Positions 1-9,335 of a DNA stretch of 64,000 nucleotides are shown here, piece by piece. The position numbers were made by a program, and so were the translations under genes. This DNA comes from Aspidiotus rigidus. Lineage: Eukaryota; Arthropoda; Insecta; Hemiptera; Diaspididae. The stretch covers positions 8,246,001 through 8,310,000 of the forward strand of contig JAVHKY010000052.1 in NCBI GenBank assembly GCA_035079385.1. Reading direction: 5' to 3'. How positions within the stretch are numbered: the first letter of the stretch is position 1; each line of letters starts with the position of its first letter. The notes under the pieces were generated by a model that searched no databases, was not told the DNA's origin, and saw nothing but the letters and a program-made list of their open reading frames with translations.

Positions 1-414
1 CTCTCAAGTTGGAGTTGCGAATTATCCCATCATCATAGTAAGAAGTATGGAGAATTTGACGGAGATTGATTTTTTTGTCAGCAATGAGATGCAATCAGTT
101 CACGGCCCTTTGAAGTTTTGACAGAAAGGTCCTCAACTCTTAATGCAAACTGTAAAGTTACATTTCACACAACTCAATTTCTTGATTTTTTTTCAAAACA
201 AAATGTTGATTTGTGTGCGTGTTATTAAGATGGGAATTCCGTGTTTTGCCTCCTCTTAGGGGAATGGTTATACTAGGGCCGCTCACAAACACGTAACACG
301 CGCGAGATAGCGAGTCCGATATCTAGGTTCTTATTATATATCTGTGCTTTAATCTTGGTAAACTAGTGTAGCTGTCTTTACCTAAATTTCATTACTCCCC
401 GGTGTTTAAGCTAG
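1..414. other. intronic/flanking DNA, nothing recognised
   Basis: No ORF, exon homologous to sidekick, or terminal repeat could be recognised here. It precedes the Copia element and most likely belongs to the sdk intron upstream of the Ig1 exon. The five bases before the Copia LTR (410-414, GCTAG) nearly match those after its 3' LTR (GCTAC). Confidence 0.4.
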
Positions 415-547
415 TGTTACAACGTAGTGTCAATATTCATTGGCTATCATCATTATTATTTATTTGTACTTCCTAAATTCTCTGTTGTTTTTCCATATTC
501 TTATCTCTGCCCTTTTTCTGTATCTTTTTTCTATCATTATAATTATT
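415..547 (+). repeat. Copia 5' LTR, left part
   Basis: About 90 percent identical to the first part of the 3' LTR at 7905. It ends in ATAATTATT (539-547), the 9-bp site duplicated by insertion of MULE-A. Confidence 0.85.
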
Positions 548-989
548 GGCATAGAATTATTAGCACGCAAAAAAAAAAGGATTACGCTCGCAAAATTCAT
601 ATGTACAAAAAAAAAGGAAAATGTACGCAATTTAAAAGGGACGTGGACACAAAATGTTCACAGAAAATGTGCACGCAAAATACAAAAATTAAATAAATTT
701 TATTACTTAAATCAAAAGGAAGAATGTTTGGATGAATATGAATGCGTCGTTTCAGTCAGTTTCTCGCCATCCAATTTGTACAAGTTCTTACCTGTAAGAG
801 CGATGTGTATAACCAAAGTGTCAGTTTCTTGCTTTCCAGTATGCACAAGTATCTAAGCTTCAAATAAGAAATCACCGTTAATGTTTGAGTGTGTTTCTCA
901 TTGATAGATACGTAGTTCACTGTGAAGCACATTAATTTTTTTATACTTCCGTGTAACAGTTTTGTCAGTTATTATTCTCATTGTGCACA

Positions 990-1250
990 ATGGATATTAC
1001 GTATTTTGTTGATTATTCTGACGATGACAGTGATGATTATGACGAACCCCAACTGAAACGACGGCGAACAGGAGGAGTGTATTGTCAGTGGAAATTGAAA
1101 AAAACGTACAAAACTGCAGAAGAAGCCGAAGAGGCGGTGAATTCATGCCAATTTTGGAAGAAATGTAGTTCAACAAATACATCTTCCAGTAGTCGAGTCA
1201 CTTATCGATGTAGCAAAGGAGAATACAGAGGATGGTATTACAAAACCTAA
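990..1250 (+). pseudogene. MULE-A transposase, N-terminal DNA-binding part
   Basis: An 87-codon frame from ATG 990 starts with an acidic stretch and a KRRR basic cluster, then a Cys/Trp-rich block (YCQW, CQFWKKC, YRC) resembling the WRKY/GCM1 or FLYWCH-type zinc-binding heads of MULE transposases. It stops at 1250, and the core continues in another frame from about 1304. A frameshift, or less likely a short intron, separates the two parts. Confidence 0.6.
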
Positions 1251-1303
1251 TTCAATTTTGGATCGCTTTTGAGAAGAAGGAATAATCAAAACTTATAAAT
1301 CAT

Positions 1304-2641
1304 TTGAAGGCAGTACGAGAGGAGAAGTATGGGTCACCTACAATGTCAGCAAACGAAATTCGTGAATGGTGTGAAAACAAGAAAAATGTACCTTATGACC
1401 TCGATACAGCATTTGTTCTTTCATACCACGTTTATGCCAAATCTAACGTGGTTGAAGAGCAGGATCTGAAGATAGTTATTTCAACCAAACGCTTATTATC
1501 AATTGCCAGGAAGTCGTCATTATTGCAGGCCGATGGAACGTACAAATTAGTATGGCAGGGTTACCCTGTCCTACTGGCCGGAACGAGCGATGAGAATAAC
1601 AAGTTCCACCCCTATGCACTTGCTGTGGTGAAAAGTGAATCTATTGAGGACTACTCATTTAAATTCAGAGCAATTCAAGAGTACGTGTCCAATTGGCAAC
1701 CCACAGTACTACTCGCAGATGGCAGTGATGCTATAACAAGTGCGTTTTCTTTGGTTTTTGAAGTTCCATTTATCAGGCTCATGTGCTACTTCCACGTTGT
1801 TCAGAACAATGAAAAATTCTTGAAGGTTTTAACAAAAGATGGTACATGTACTCAGCTCAAGATGGATATTAGCGTACTCCAGCATTGTGTAGACGAGGCA
1901 ACTTTCACGAAGGCGACAGAACTTTTCTTAAATGAATGGAAGGCACACAAGAATCCACGAGTGAAAGAATTCATTCATCATTTTGAAGACCAGTGGATCC
2001 TGAAGTATCCGAATTGGTATGAGGTGGCAGCCAGGAACTACCCCTGCACAAACAATAGTCTAGAGGCAACTAACGCGTGGATTAAGAGAAGTCATACATT
2101 ACGTGAAAGACTGCTTATTGGTCAATTTGTCAATGGTATTGTCACCTTAATAGAGTCGTGGTCTAAGCGTCGTGACCCATTTTCAACAAACTGTGAAAAT
2201 TTTGCTGACACACCAACACGTACGTTACAACAGTGGACCGCAGCATATCAATGGACGTTAGAGAAGAGATCTATGTTGCAGCAGCCATACAGCACGATAG
2301 GTTGGACGCAGTACTTTGTTCCTTCGCCCACCCTCCAAAAGGATCTCACACCAAAATTGCTGAAACAGCACCTCAAAACGGAAGGGAAGTGGAAGACCTT
2401 CGATGCATTCAAAACAAACTGTTACTCTATCTGGCATGTAGTAGTGAACCCAGAATGTGTGAATCAATCGACGTGTTCCTGTCCCATATTTTTGAAATTT
2501 CGGGAATGCAAACATCGTTTGGGCGTACTCATCAGGCTGAAAATGGTAGACGTCCCATCAGCGGCAAAAAACGTATCTTTAGGTCAAAAAAGGAAGCGAG
2601 GAAGGCCATCCTTGGCTAAGAAGGTGCTAATGACTCAGTAA
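1304..2641 (+). CDS. MULE-A transposase core (DDE plus SWIM finger)
   Basis: A 445-codon open frame. The first codon is TTG, so this is the continuation of a longer protein rather than a true start. Candidate catalytic residues: Asp at residue 77 (ADGTYK), Asp at 139 (ADGSDA) and Glu at 254 (NNSLEATN), the spacing expected of the MULE transposase domain. Near residues 386-405 a CSCP..CKH pattern is a SWIM zinc finger. The tail KRKRGRP is an AT-hook-like basic motif. The protein would bind the element's TIRs and cut and join the DNA in the nucleus. No internal stop occurs in the core, but the missing in-frame N-terminus suggests this copy is inactive. Confidence 0.85.
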   Translation: MKAVREEKYGSPTMSANEIREWCENKKNVPYDLDTAFVLSYHVYAKSNVVEEQDLKIVISTKRLLSIARKSSLLQADGTYKLVWQGYPVLLAGTSDENNKFHPYALAVVKSESIEDYSFKFRAIQEYVSNWQPTVLLADGSDAITSAFSLVFEVPFIRLMCYFHVVQNNEKFLKVLTKDGTCTQLKMDISVLQHCVDEATFTKATELFLNEWKAHKNPRVKEFIHHFEDQWILKYPNWYEVAARNYPCTNNSLEATNAWIKRSHTLRERLLIGQFVNGIVTLIESWSKRRDPFSTNCENFADTPTRTLQQWTAAYQWTLEKRSMLQQPYSTIGWTQYFVPSPTLQKDLTPKLLKQHLKTEGKWKTFDAFKTNCYSIWHVVVNPECVNQSTCSCPIFLKFRECKHRLGVLIRLKMVDVPSAAKNVSLGQKRKRGRPSLAKKVLMTQ

Positions 2642-2917
2642 TACCTAATACCTACTTGATACTTTTTTTATTTATTTTTTTCTTATTTTTATGTTCATTT
2701 GACAAGAAAGGAAGCGCGGATAATCCTCTTTGGCTAAGCGTTGTAATGAATTTTAATTTTGCGTGTATTTGTAATGAATTTTAATTTTGCGTGCATTGTA
2801 ATTTTGGGTGTAATTCTCTGTCATTTGCGTGCATTTTCCTTTTTTTTTTGTACATATACATTTTGCGTCCAAAATCTTTTTTTTTTTGCGTGCTATTAAA
2901 TATTTCCCATAATTATT

Positions 2918-2955
2918 TTTCTCATTATTCATTTTTCCTCTTCTTCCACTCAAAA
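2918..2955 (+). repeat. Copia 5' LTR, right part
   Basis: Resumes the LTR directly after the 9-bp duplication. It ends CACTCAAAA, as does the 3' LTR at 8070. Confidence 0.8.
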
Positions 2956-2972
2956 GGTTATAGACCCAGGTG
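2956..2972 (+). other. Copia primer-binding site, half-tRNA type
   Basis: GGTTATAGACCCAGGTG directly follows the LTR. It resembles the complement of the anticodon arm of initiator tRNA-Met (GGTTATGGGCCCAG in Drosophila copia, as I recall it), where priming uses an internally cut tRNA instead of the 3' CCA end. Confidence 0.5.
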
Positions 2973-3009
2973 CTCTATTGTAAAAGAGAGCTACACCTTA
3001 GAAGGAAAA

Positions 3010-3320
3010 ATGGAAAACGTGGCGAAAAATATAAAACCTTTAAGCGAAGAGATAGATTGGCTAATCTGGAAACGCAAAGTTTGTGATAAACTGGATTATC
3101 ATGAAAATGCGTTAGCTGTTGTAGAGAAGACATTGACAAAACCAGAGGAGCTGACAGATGGAGCGTCAGATACAGATCGCAAGGCGTATCAAAGAAGTAT
3201 TTTGTAAGGCAAATAGTTATGCCAAGACATTAATTGGTTCACTGTGCTATGTTCACATACCAGCAGAAAACAGAAAGAAAATGGATCAGAAAGCTATAAT
3301 AGGATTTCTCGTTGGATAGG
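3010..3320 (+). pseudogene. Copia Gag start fused by deletion to integrase C-terminal fragment
   Basis: From ATG 3010 the frame shows the Copia Gag N-terminus (PLSEE.DWLIWKRKV). After a frameshift near 3207 it continues as KANSYAKTLI, then jumps to the AYVHIP/GFLVG part that normally lies near the end of integrase. The rest of Gag, protease and the catalytic integrase core are absent. MULE-B interrupts it at 3320. Confidence 0.75.
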
Positions 3321-3904
3321 GTGTTTGTAATTTGCATACAAAGTATTACTTTTGATTGAGTAAATTGCATACATGGTTATCTGCACACACCAAATTCGAT
3401 TGTGTATATTGCACACATGGTAAGTTGCACACACCTTATACAAAGGAGTAAATTACACACAACAAATTTAATTTCATATACCTACTGTAAACTGAAAGAA
3501 TGCTAATAAAAAAAGGGGGTATTTAAAAATACAAAACAATTCAATGTGATTCCCGTGCATTTACCCGAACACGTTTTCCCGAATGGTTTTTAATCCGAAT
3601 TACATTTTCCCGAATGATTTTTAGTCCAAATTACATTTTCCCGAATAATTATGACCTGAACACATTATTCCGATTTTTCTTATCCCAAATGATTTTAATC
3701 TGGAAATACATTATCCTGAATTTTTGTTCCCGAAAAATTTTGAAAAATGCAGGTCATTGAACCTTTTATACTCCGACATGTTTTTATTTCCTCAATATTG
3801 CAGTACACGTCTTAAAACGAGCAGTGCTCAGAAAGACATGAAATGAAGCATTTTCATTTCATTTCATTTTCGGCTAGGCTAACACTTCTCAATGAAGGAC
3901 AATG

Positions 3905-4234
3905 TTATGTGCCAACGTCCGAAGGTAATCTAATACTGTCCCGGTATCCTTGTGGACTTTGTACTCTAATGCAATGTCCTGTATGCGTTGTTGCAATGTG
4001 GTCCACTGCCGTTTTGGAGAGGCTTTTATCCTCTTCTTTGCTGTCGTCAGTCATGTCTGGGCTGTCGTATATGAGGAATTGCTCATTGAGTAAGGTTTTT
4101 TGTAATTGGTCTGGAAGGTCGCCCAATTTTGACAATTTTGTTAGGTTCAATGGTAAATCGTGTCTTCGCGCCCTACGTACACTTTGAGCCAATGCGACTT
4201 GGTCCGGTACCTGGCTCAAGACTGCATCTGGCAC
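3905..4234 (-). pseudogene. MULE-C transposase, middle fragment
   Basis: Continues the FLYWCH-type ORF after a one-base frameshift around 4230. It reads through LPDQLQ, FLIYDS and ends before the catalytic DDE domain. Similar linkers join the FLYWCH finger to the catalytic core in animal MULE proteins. Confidence 0.55.
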
Positions 4235-4578
4235 CCCGGCAAGTTGTGTTTGTAGGAGCTGCGCAAGAGGCTGCTATGGTCCGTGGCTCTCCGCTTGATA
4301 TTTTGTACAAGCTCTTCTGCGGCAACGGCTTCACGACTGGGAGCGTGCGTGTGTGGCGACTCTTCTATGCCTTTGTAAACGGTTACCTGTGCGTCATCTG
4401 TAGGTACAAACATCACAGCCCTTGCACTACATTCTCCACTGCGTAATAGGCGGCACTCCCAGTACGTCCGACCATTCTTTGGCAACCCAGAGCGCACATA
4501 CAAAAATCCATCGCTACTGAGCTTACTCCTTACAAGGGTAACTGTTGGTGTTGTTCTGGTTGCTGAACATGAAGCCAT
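4216..4578 (-). pseudogene. MULE-C transposase N-terminus, FLYWCH zinc finger
   Basis: From the ATG at 4578 on the minus strand, the pattern F.Y.R....G..YW.C.......C.AR followed by HTHAP matches the FLYWCH zinc finger, with Cys and His ligands present. This finger sits at the N-terminus of many animal MULE transposases and binds DNA. The frame breaks near 4216. Confidence 0.75.
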
Positions 4579-4861
4579 GTTCTTTTCGGTGCTTTGTCAC
4601 GTGTACTGAGTGGGAACGTAAGAACGCATTACGTTGCCAACGCAAGCGAAACATTGCTACGCAAATCAACGGTTGTATCCTCGCATCACATATTCGGAAA
4701 TTTTTCGGAACAATAAAAATTTGGAAAAGTAAACATTCGGGAAATTTTTTTCATGTAAAATTTTATTGGGTAAAAAATCATTCGGGGGAAATGTAATTTG
4801 GATAAAAAACAATTCGGGTTAATGTCATTTGGGAAAGAGTGTTCGGGTTAATGCACGGGAA

Positions 4862-5450
4862 GGCCATTTTGATGTACTTCTTCTTGTTAGTGTACAACGT
4901 CCGCAACTTCTTCTGTGAGTTGAGACTCTGAATACCAACTTAGGTGTCTGTTTGAAACTGTATAAGCGTCTCAGTGAACAAGAAGATATCAGGCTGGCTC
5001 TTGTAGAATGATTCATTCAGCCTAGTATGAAAACACTCACATGCATTAGTTGTACAATCAAGGTTGGCTGTTTCACACCCCCATTTACTTGGAGGAAATC
5101 TCGCATCGTTGTTAATGTTACTCTTTTAGAGATATTTCGTAAACTTTACTAACGCCGGACATTGAGGTCGAATAGGAATTAAATCAGTTGTGAATGAAAC
5201 ATGAACTTCATCAGGACTGAGAAATGGTAGACCAAAGACGTATCTCAACCACTTCCCTTCTTCTGTTATTATTGTCTCTCCATCATCCGACTTTGATTTT
5301 TGGTACATGCTCTATAAACCTAAGTGCTGTATCTGCCAATACCAGGCCTGTCGCAAATGGAATCGACAACCAATAAGATGTATGTCGGGCCATACAGCAA
5401 GCATGGCAGTATGAATCCAGTTTTGAAATCAACAACTACACTTGTGGGAG
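4862..5450 (-). pseudogene. MULE-B transposase relic
   Basis: Reading from 5450 leftward: HTAMLAVWPD, then GCRFHLRQAWYWQIQ, which is the conserved second-Asp-to-helix region of MULE transposases. After one stop comes GLPFLSPDEV, and further left TTNACECFHTRLNESF, which holds the catalytic Glu. Stops occur near 5315 and 5120. The N-terminal part lies on the other side of MULE-C or is lost. Confidence 0.7.
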
Positions 5451-5671
5451 CTAAACGTGGACAAACTTGAAGTAGATTTTTCAAAAAATTTAAATGTTAA
5501 TAATTATGACGTTGCTCGATATTTTATTCTTTACAAAATTGCGATGAACTATTCTTATAAGTGTGCAATTTACACTGTGTGCATTTTACACGATCAAATT
5601 CAGAGTGTGCAATTTACACTATGTGCAATTTACTCATAATGTGTCTGCAAATTATAAACTCCCGTTGGATA

Positions 5672-7860
5672 CAATGGCGACAAATGCTATAGAGTCTATA
5701 TAAAAAAGCAGAGAAAAATTATCCTTTTAAGAGATGTTATCTTTCAAGAAACAATCTGAAAGTGCGTTAGAAAGGTTGAGATATACCAAATGTTTGCAAG
5801 AAAGAGAAGAAGGAGGAGAAGCCTGTTGAAGAAACTGAGCAAGAAAATTCAGGCAACTTATCTTAGGTTTCTAGTGACTACAAAGATGCAGAGTCTGAAC
5901 TAGAACAACTAATAGATAGCATCAATTCAAAAAGTAGCGGAAAATATCTATGTGATCGTGTAAAAATTCGAAAACCAGAATATTATGGTAACTTTGTCTC
6001 GCTGGCAGAAGTTGAAACTTTTGTTTTAACAACTGAAAATCCAGAAACTCACGTCGACGCAGTTAAAAGTGAGAATAACGTGGAATGGAGAAAAGCAATG
6101 GACCAAGAAGTTCAGTCCCAAAAAGAGAACAACACATGGGAACTTATCAAATTTCCAGAAGGTGCCAAGGCTCTGTCATATAGATGGACCTTTAGAATAA
6201 AAATGAATCCCGACAGAAGTATTGACAAGTACAAAGCAAGACTTGTTATCAAAGGATTCAGTCTGAGAAAGGGTATTGTAATCCAACATTCAGTCCCGTA
6301 GCAAGAATGACGACTTTACGGCTACTTCTAAGCACAGCAGCAAGCAAAAATATGCAATTGGCCCAATTTGATGTATCTACAGTTTTTCTATATGGCGAAC
6401 TAGAAGAAGCCATATATATGAAACAACCTGACGGTTATCAAGATGGAAACTACAACGTCTGTAGCCTTATTAAGTGTTTATACAGCATGAAACAAGCTCT
6501 TTGCTGTTGGAATAAACAAATTGAAGCCTATTTACAAAACCTCAATTTTGAACTAAGCAAAGAAGATCCATGTCTCTATATTTGAGAGAAAAACGAGAAA
6601 AAAATCTTTTTGGTACTGTACATGGACAATGGATTAGTCGCTGGTAGTCAAGAAGAAGACTTACAGTCATTTCTTCAAGAATTGAAGAATGAATTCAAGA
6701 TTGTATCAAAGAAAGCTAGTTTTTATTTTGGTCTCGACAATCTTTGCAAAGAAGATACTTGAACGTTTCAACTTTAGTGGATGCAATACCGTTGCCACAC
6801 CCATGACGAAAATTGTGACAGCAGCAGGGAAAGCAGAAAACACCAAAGAGAAAAGTCTTGAAGCAGGAAAAGAAAACGGAAAAGCTTCATTAACTTTTCC
6901 ACATTGACAGGCTGTTGGAGCGTTAATGTACCTGATACTCGGTACACGACCAGATCTGACATTCAGCGTCAGCATTCTGTCACAGTTGTTGCAAGATATA
7001 ACCCAAGGAGACATTTCAAAACTCAAACGCGTTTTCAGATACAGGGTGGCGCAAAAGAGTCGCGTTTCGCACTCCCTATGGTGCCAAAAGTCGCTCTCTA
7101 AAATGACGTCTGCGCAGGAAACTAGAGTTGTACATTACTTGTATTGACTCGGAACGTGAGAAAAATCTTTGGCAGCTATTCAGCAGGTGGCCATTATATT
7201 GAACACCTTTTGTAACTTTGTTGTCTTTTTATACCGTTTTTTTACAAATATCAAATATAGTTCCATGTGCAAATTTTGACCACGGTATTTTTTTTTTGAA
7301 TGCAAAATGGACAAGCGACCTTTGCGCCACCCTGTATATTACCGGAACAATTAACCTTGGTATCCTGTACCATCAAGGGGTAGAAGATTTTGAATGCTAC
7401 AGTGGTGCAGATTTTGCTGGCTGCAGCAGCTCAGGGAAGTCTACGTCAGGTGTTATAATAAAATTTGCAAACGGCGCAATTTCTTGGATCAACTGCAGAA
7501 GCTGAGATCATTGCGGCAACGGAAGCGTCAAAAGAAGCCATTTGGTTGAGTTGATTTCTTTATGAAATAACGAACACCAAGATTGTTCCAATCATTCAAT
7601 TGGACAACTTCGCAGCAATAAGAATTGCAGAAAATGCCAAACTACATCAATGTACAAAACATATGGCGAGAAAGCACCTTCTTATTTGTGACTACGTTTT
7701 TAAAGGTATTATTCAAGTCCAAAGAGTATCTACAGGGTTGCAGATAGCCGATGCCTTAACAAAACCACTATCGGCACCACGTCTACGTAAATTACGCAAA
7801 AAGATGGGGATGGACTTCTGTGGACTTATAAGTATTATCGGCACCACGTCCATCTGATTA
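5672..7860 (+). pseudogene. Copia pol: reverse transcriptase and RNase H
   Basis: After the MULE-B site the integrase end continues (RVYIKK, ILLRDVIFQE). From about 6080 the Copia RT starts (EWRKAM..E, TWELIKFP, KYKARLV.KGF), with FDVSTVFL and YMDNGL; the second Asp of the usual YVDD box reads Asn. RNase H follows at 7380-7830 (YSGADFAGC, KSTSG, TKHMARKHL, QIADALTKPL). At least six frameshifts or stops break it, and a TA-flanked MITE sits between RT and RNase H. Confidence 0.8.
7042..7334. mobile_element. TA-flanked MITE (Tc1/mariner-like)
   Basis: Terminal inverted repeat CAGGGTGGCGCAAA on both ends, TA on both flanks (7040-7041, 7335-7336), 293 bp, no coding. Excising it with one TA restores the Copia reading FRYITGTINLGILY, which confirms the boundaries. 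Confidence 0.85.
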
Positions 7861-7904
7861 ACAAAGGGAATGGGGACGTTCAAATTTAAATTGATGAGGG
7901 AATG

Positions 7905-8070
7905 TGTTACAACGCAGCGTCAATATTCATTGGCTACCATAATTATTATTTATTTGTACCTCCTAAATTCTCTGTTGTTTTTCCTTATTCTTATCTCGGC
8001 CCTTTTTCTGTATCTTCTTTCTATCATTATATTTTTCTCTTATTCATTTTTCCTCTTCTTCCACTCAAAA
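7905..8070 (+). repeat. Copia 3' LTR
   Basis: 166 bp, TGTTACAACG to CACTCAAAA. It is uninterrupted and shows the empty form of the site where MULE-A sits in the 5' LTR. A purine-rich GATGAGGGAA lies just upstream. Confidence 0.85.
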
Positions 8071-9335
8071 GCTACAAGCCAATTGCGATAACAGATAAAA
8101 AAAAATGCTATGCATACCTACATAATGCAATACCAAGTTGCTTGACAATTGCTATAGCAACCAAATGGTGAGAAATTGAGTGAAGCACTGTTGAAGAAAC
8201 GCATTTTGACATAACAAACATGCGGGTTAACAGCCAGTGATGGACAGTTGTTAATGTGTGAGTAATTTTTGTTCTGTCTTTGTTAATGAGTGTAAAACAC
8301 AGGTTAATAGCTTCTCCAAAGTTGCGTGCCGGTTGTGTGGAGTGTTATCAAGGAACATTATTCACCTGTTTTTGCATTATGTTAACTTTGATAGACTATA
8401 ACTAATTTTCAGAGATTGTCAGAGGTTCAATTTTTGAGTAATTATCTTCCTTTGTTTCCACTTTGTTGATAAATTATTACAAACAAAAACAGAGACCCTT
8501 TGGCTTTACCCGCACTCCTTTCTTGTCAACCCCTTCAATCCTTACTGCTTTTATTTCAATAAAAAATATGTAACTTTGTTCAATTTCAAGGAAGTGCCAT
8601 TATTTTCTGTTGTTCAGTCTGCAATCAAGTTCTTCTTTTTTTTGTGATTGTTTCTGAGTGACGGCTGATAAGAAAATTGAGAATTGTGACTTATACAGTT
8701 TCTAGCAGTCCAAAGAATTAATGAGAAGTACATTTACAAATACTCATAAAGCCTTGTTTTGTTATGTAACCAAAGTGGACTGTTGATGATCAGGCATTTC
8801 TAGAAGCATTACAAAAAAAATTTTTTGTTCTGGATTAAAACTCCAAAAAGATGAAGTCGCAAAAGAAGACCTCTCTCTTGAGCCCTAAGAATTATCAACG
8901 TTGGAGTATTAATTCATTAGGAACTTTCTAGTGTGCCCTCAGTAGGTAAGACCACAGTGAGTTGGATGTTGAGGTTTTCCACCCTCTCAAATGAGGCAGG
9001 GCACAAAAGTGGCACATCCTGCTAGAAATCTTACTCAACCTTTTCATGTTGTTCAGTACCAAGTTTTTTGTCTCCCCATTTCACTAATAATAAGATTTTT
9101 CGTGTCATGTTTATTAAAATTCCTGAATATTGTTCAAATGAAAGATTATTATCAATTTCTTTCAGAAAGTAAGAAGGAAAGGGAGAAAGAAAAATCCTCT
9201 ACTGAACACCGCCTCTAGTTGTTTCCGTTAATTGATATGATTTTCAGGTATTCACAGGTCAATTTTTTGAATATTGCACTCAATTTTAAATACAATTATA
9301 TTACATATAAAATGATTTTAAAAAACAATTCATTT
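8071..9335. other. intronic DNA, nothing recognised
   Basis: No coding similarity or clear terminal repeat recognised. A short LINE- or MITE-like remnant cannot be excluded. The last 11 bases (9325-9335, ACAATTCATTT) look like a target duplication of the next element. Confidence 0.35.

Larger units (their letters stand above)
548..2908 (+). mobile_element. MULE-A, Mutator-like DNA transposon
   Basis: Exactly flanked by a 9-bp duplication, ATAATTATT (539-547 and 2909-2917), typical of the Mutator superfamily. The termini are inverted: both ends read inward through a TAGCACGC motif followed by a long A run, then a second block ATATGTACAAAA that leads into GGAAAATG. The ends begin GGCA/GGGA. 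The TIRs contain repeated ACGCAAAAT-type words rather than one solid inverted repeat. It encodes a DDE transposase on the + strand. The insertion splits the Copia 5' LTR, so it is younger than that element. Confidence 0.88.
3550..4861 (-). mobile_element. MULE-C, FLYWCH-bearing MULE derivative nested in MULE-B
   Basis: The ends are inverted (TTCCCGTGCATT.ACCCGAACAC) and continue inward as repeated TTTCCCGAAT words for about 170 bp on each side. Only the N-terminal half of a transposase is left inside (minus strand), so it is a non-autonomous deletion derivative. I could not identify a clear target duplication. Confidence 0.7.
3321..5662 (-). mobile_element. MULE-B, Mutator-like transposon inside Copia pol
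   Basis: Flanked by an identical 9-bp duplication, CGTTGGATA (3312-3320 and 5663-5671). Removing the insert rejoins the Copia coding sequence at the conserved FLVGY position. Ends are inverted: GGGTGTTTGTAATTTGC versus GGGAGTTTATAATTTGC. The subterminal 150 bp on both sides are built from iterated GTGTGCAATTTAC-like words. The transposase is coded on the minus strand and is itself interrupted by MULE-C. Confidence 0.85.
415..8070 (+). mobile_element. Copia-type LTR retrotransposon, decayed, with nested insertions
   Basis: LTRs of about 170 bp begin TGTTACAACG and end CACTCAAAA; flanks GCTAG/GCTAC are a 4-of-5 target duplication. The internal region has a Copia-type Gag start (3010), a fragment of the integrase C-terminal region, then reverse transcriptase and RNase H (5.67-7.86 kb). 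The late Gag, protease and integrase core are missing, so pol was deleted internally. Frameshifts and stops are frequent. Three insertions are nested in it: MULE-A in the 5' LTR, MULE-B (with MULE-C inside) in pol, and a TA-flanked MITE before RNase H. It is long dead. Confidence 0.85.

Noticed and set aside
427..856. Two overlapping open frames over the Copia LTR and MULE-A left end
   Set aside because: Hydrophobic low-complexity reading of LTR and TIR sequence; no homology.
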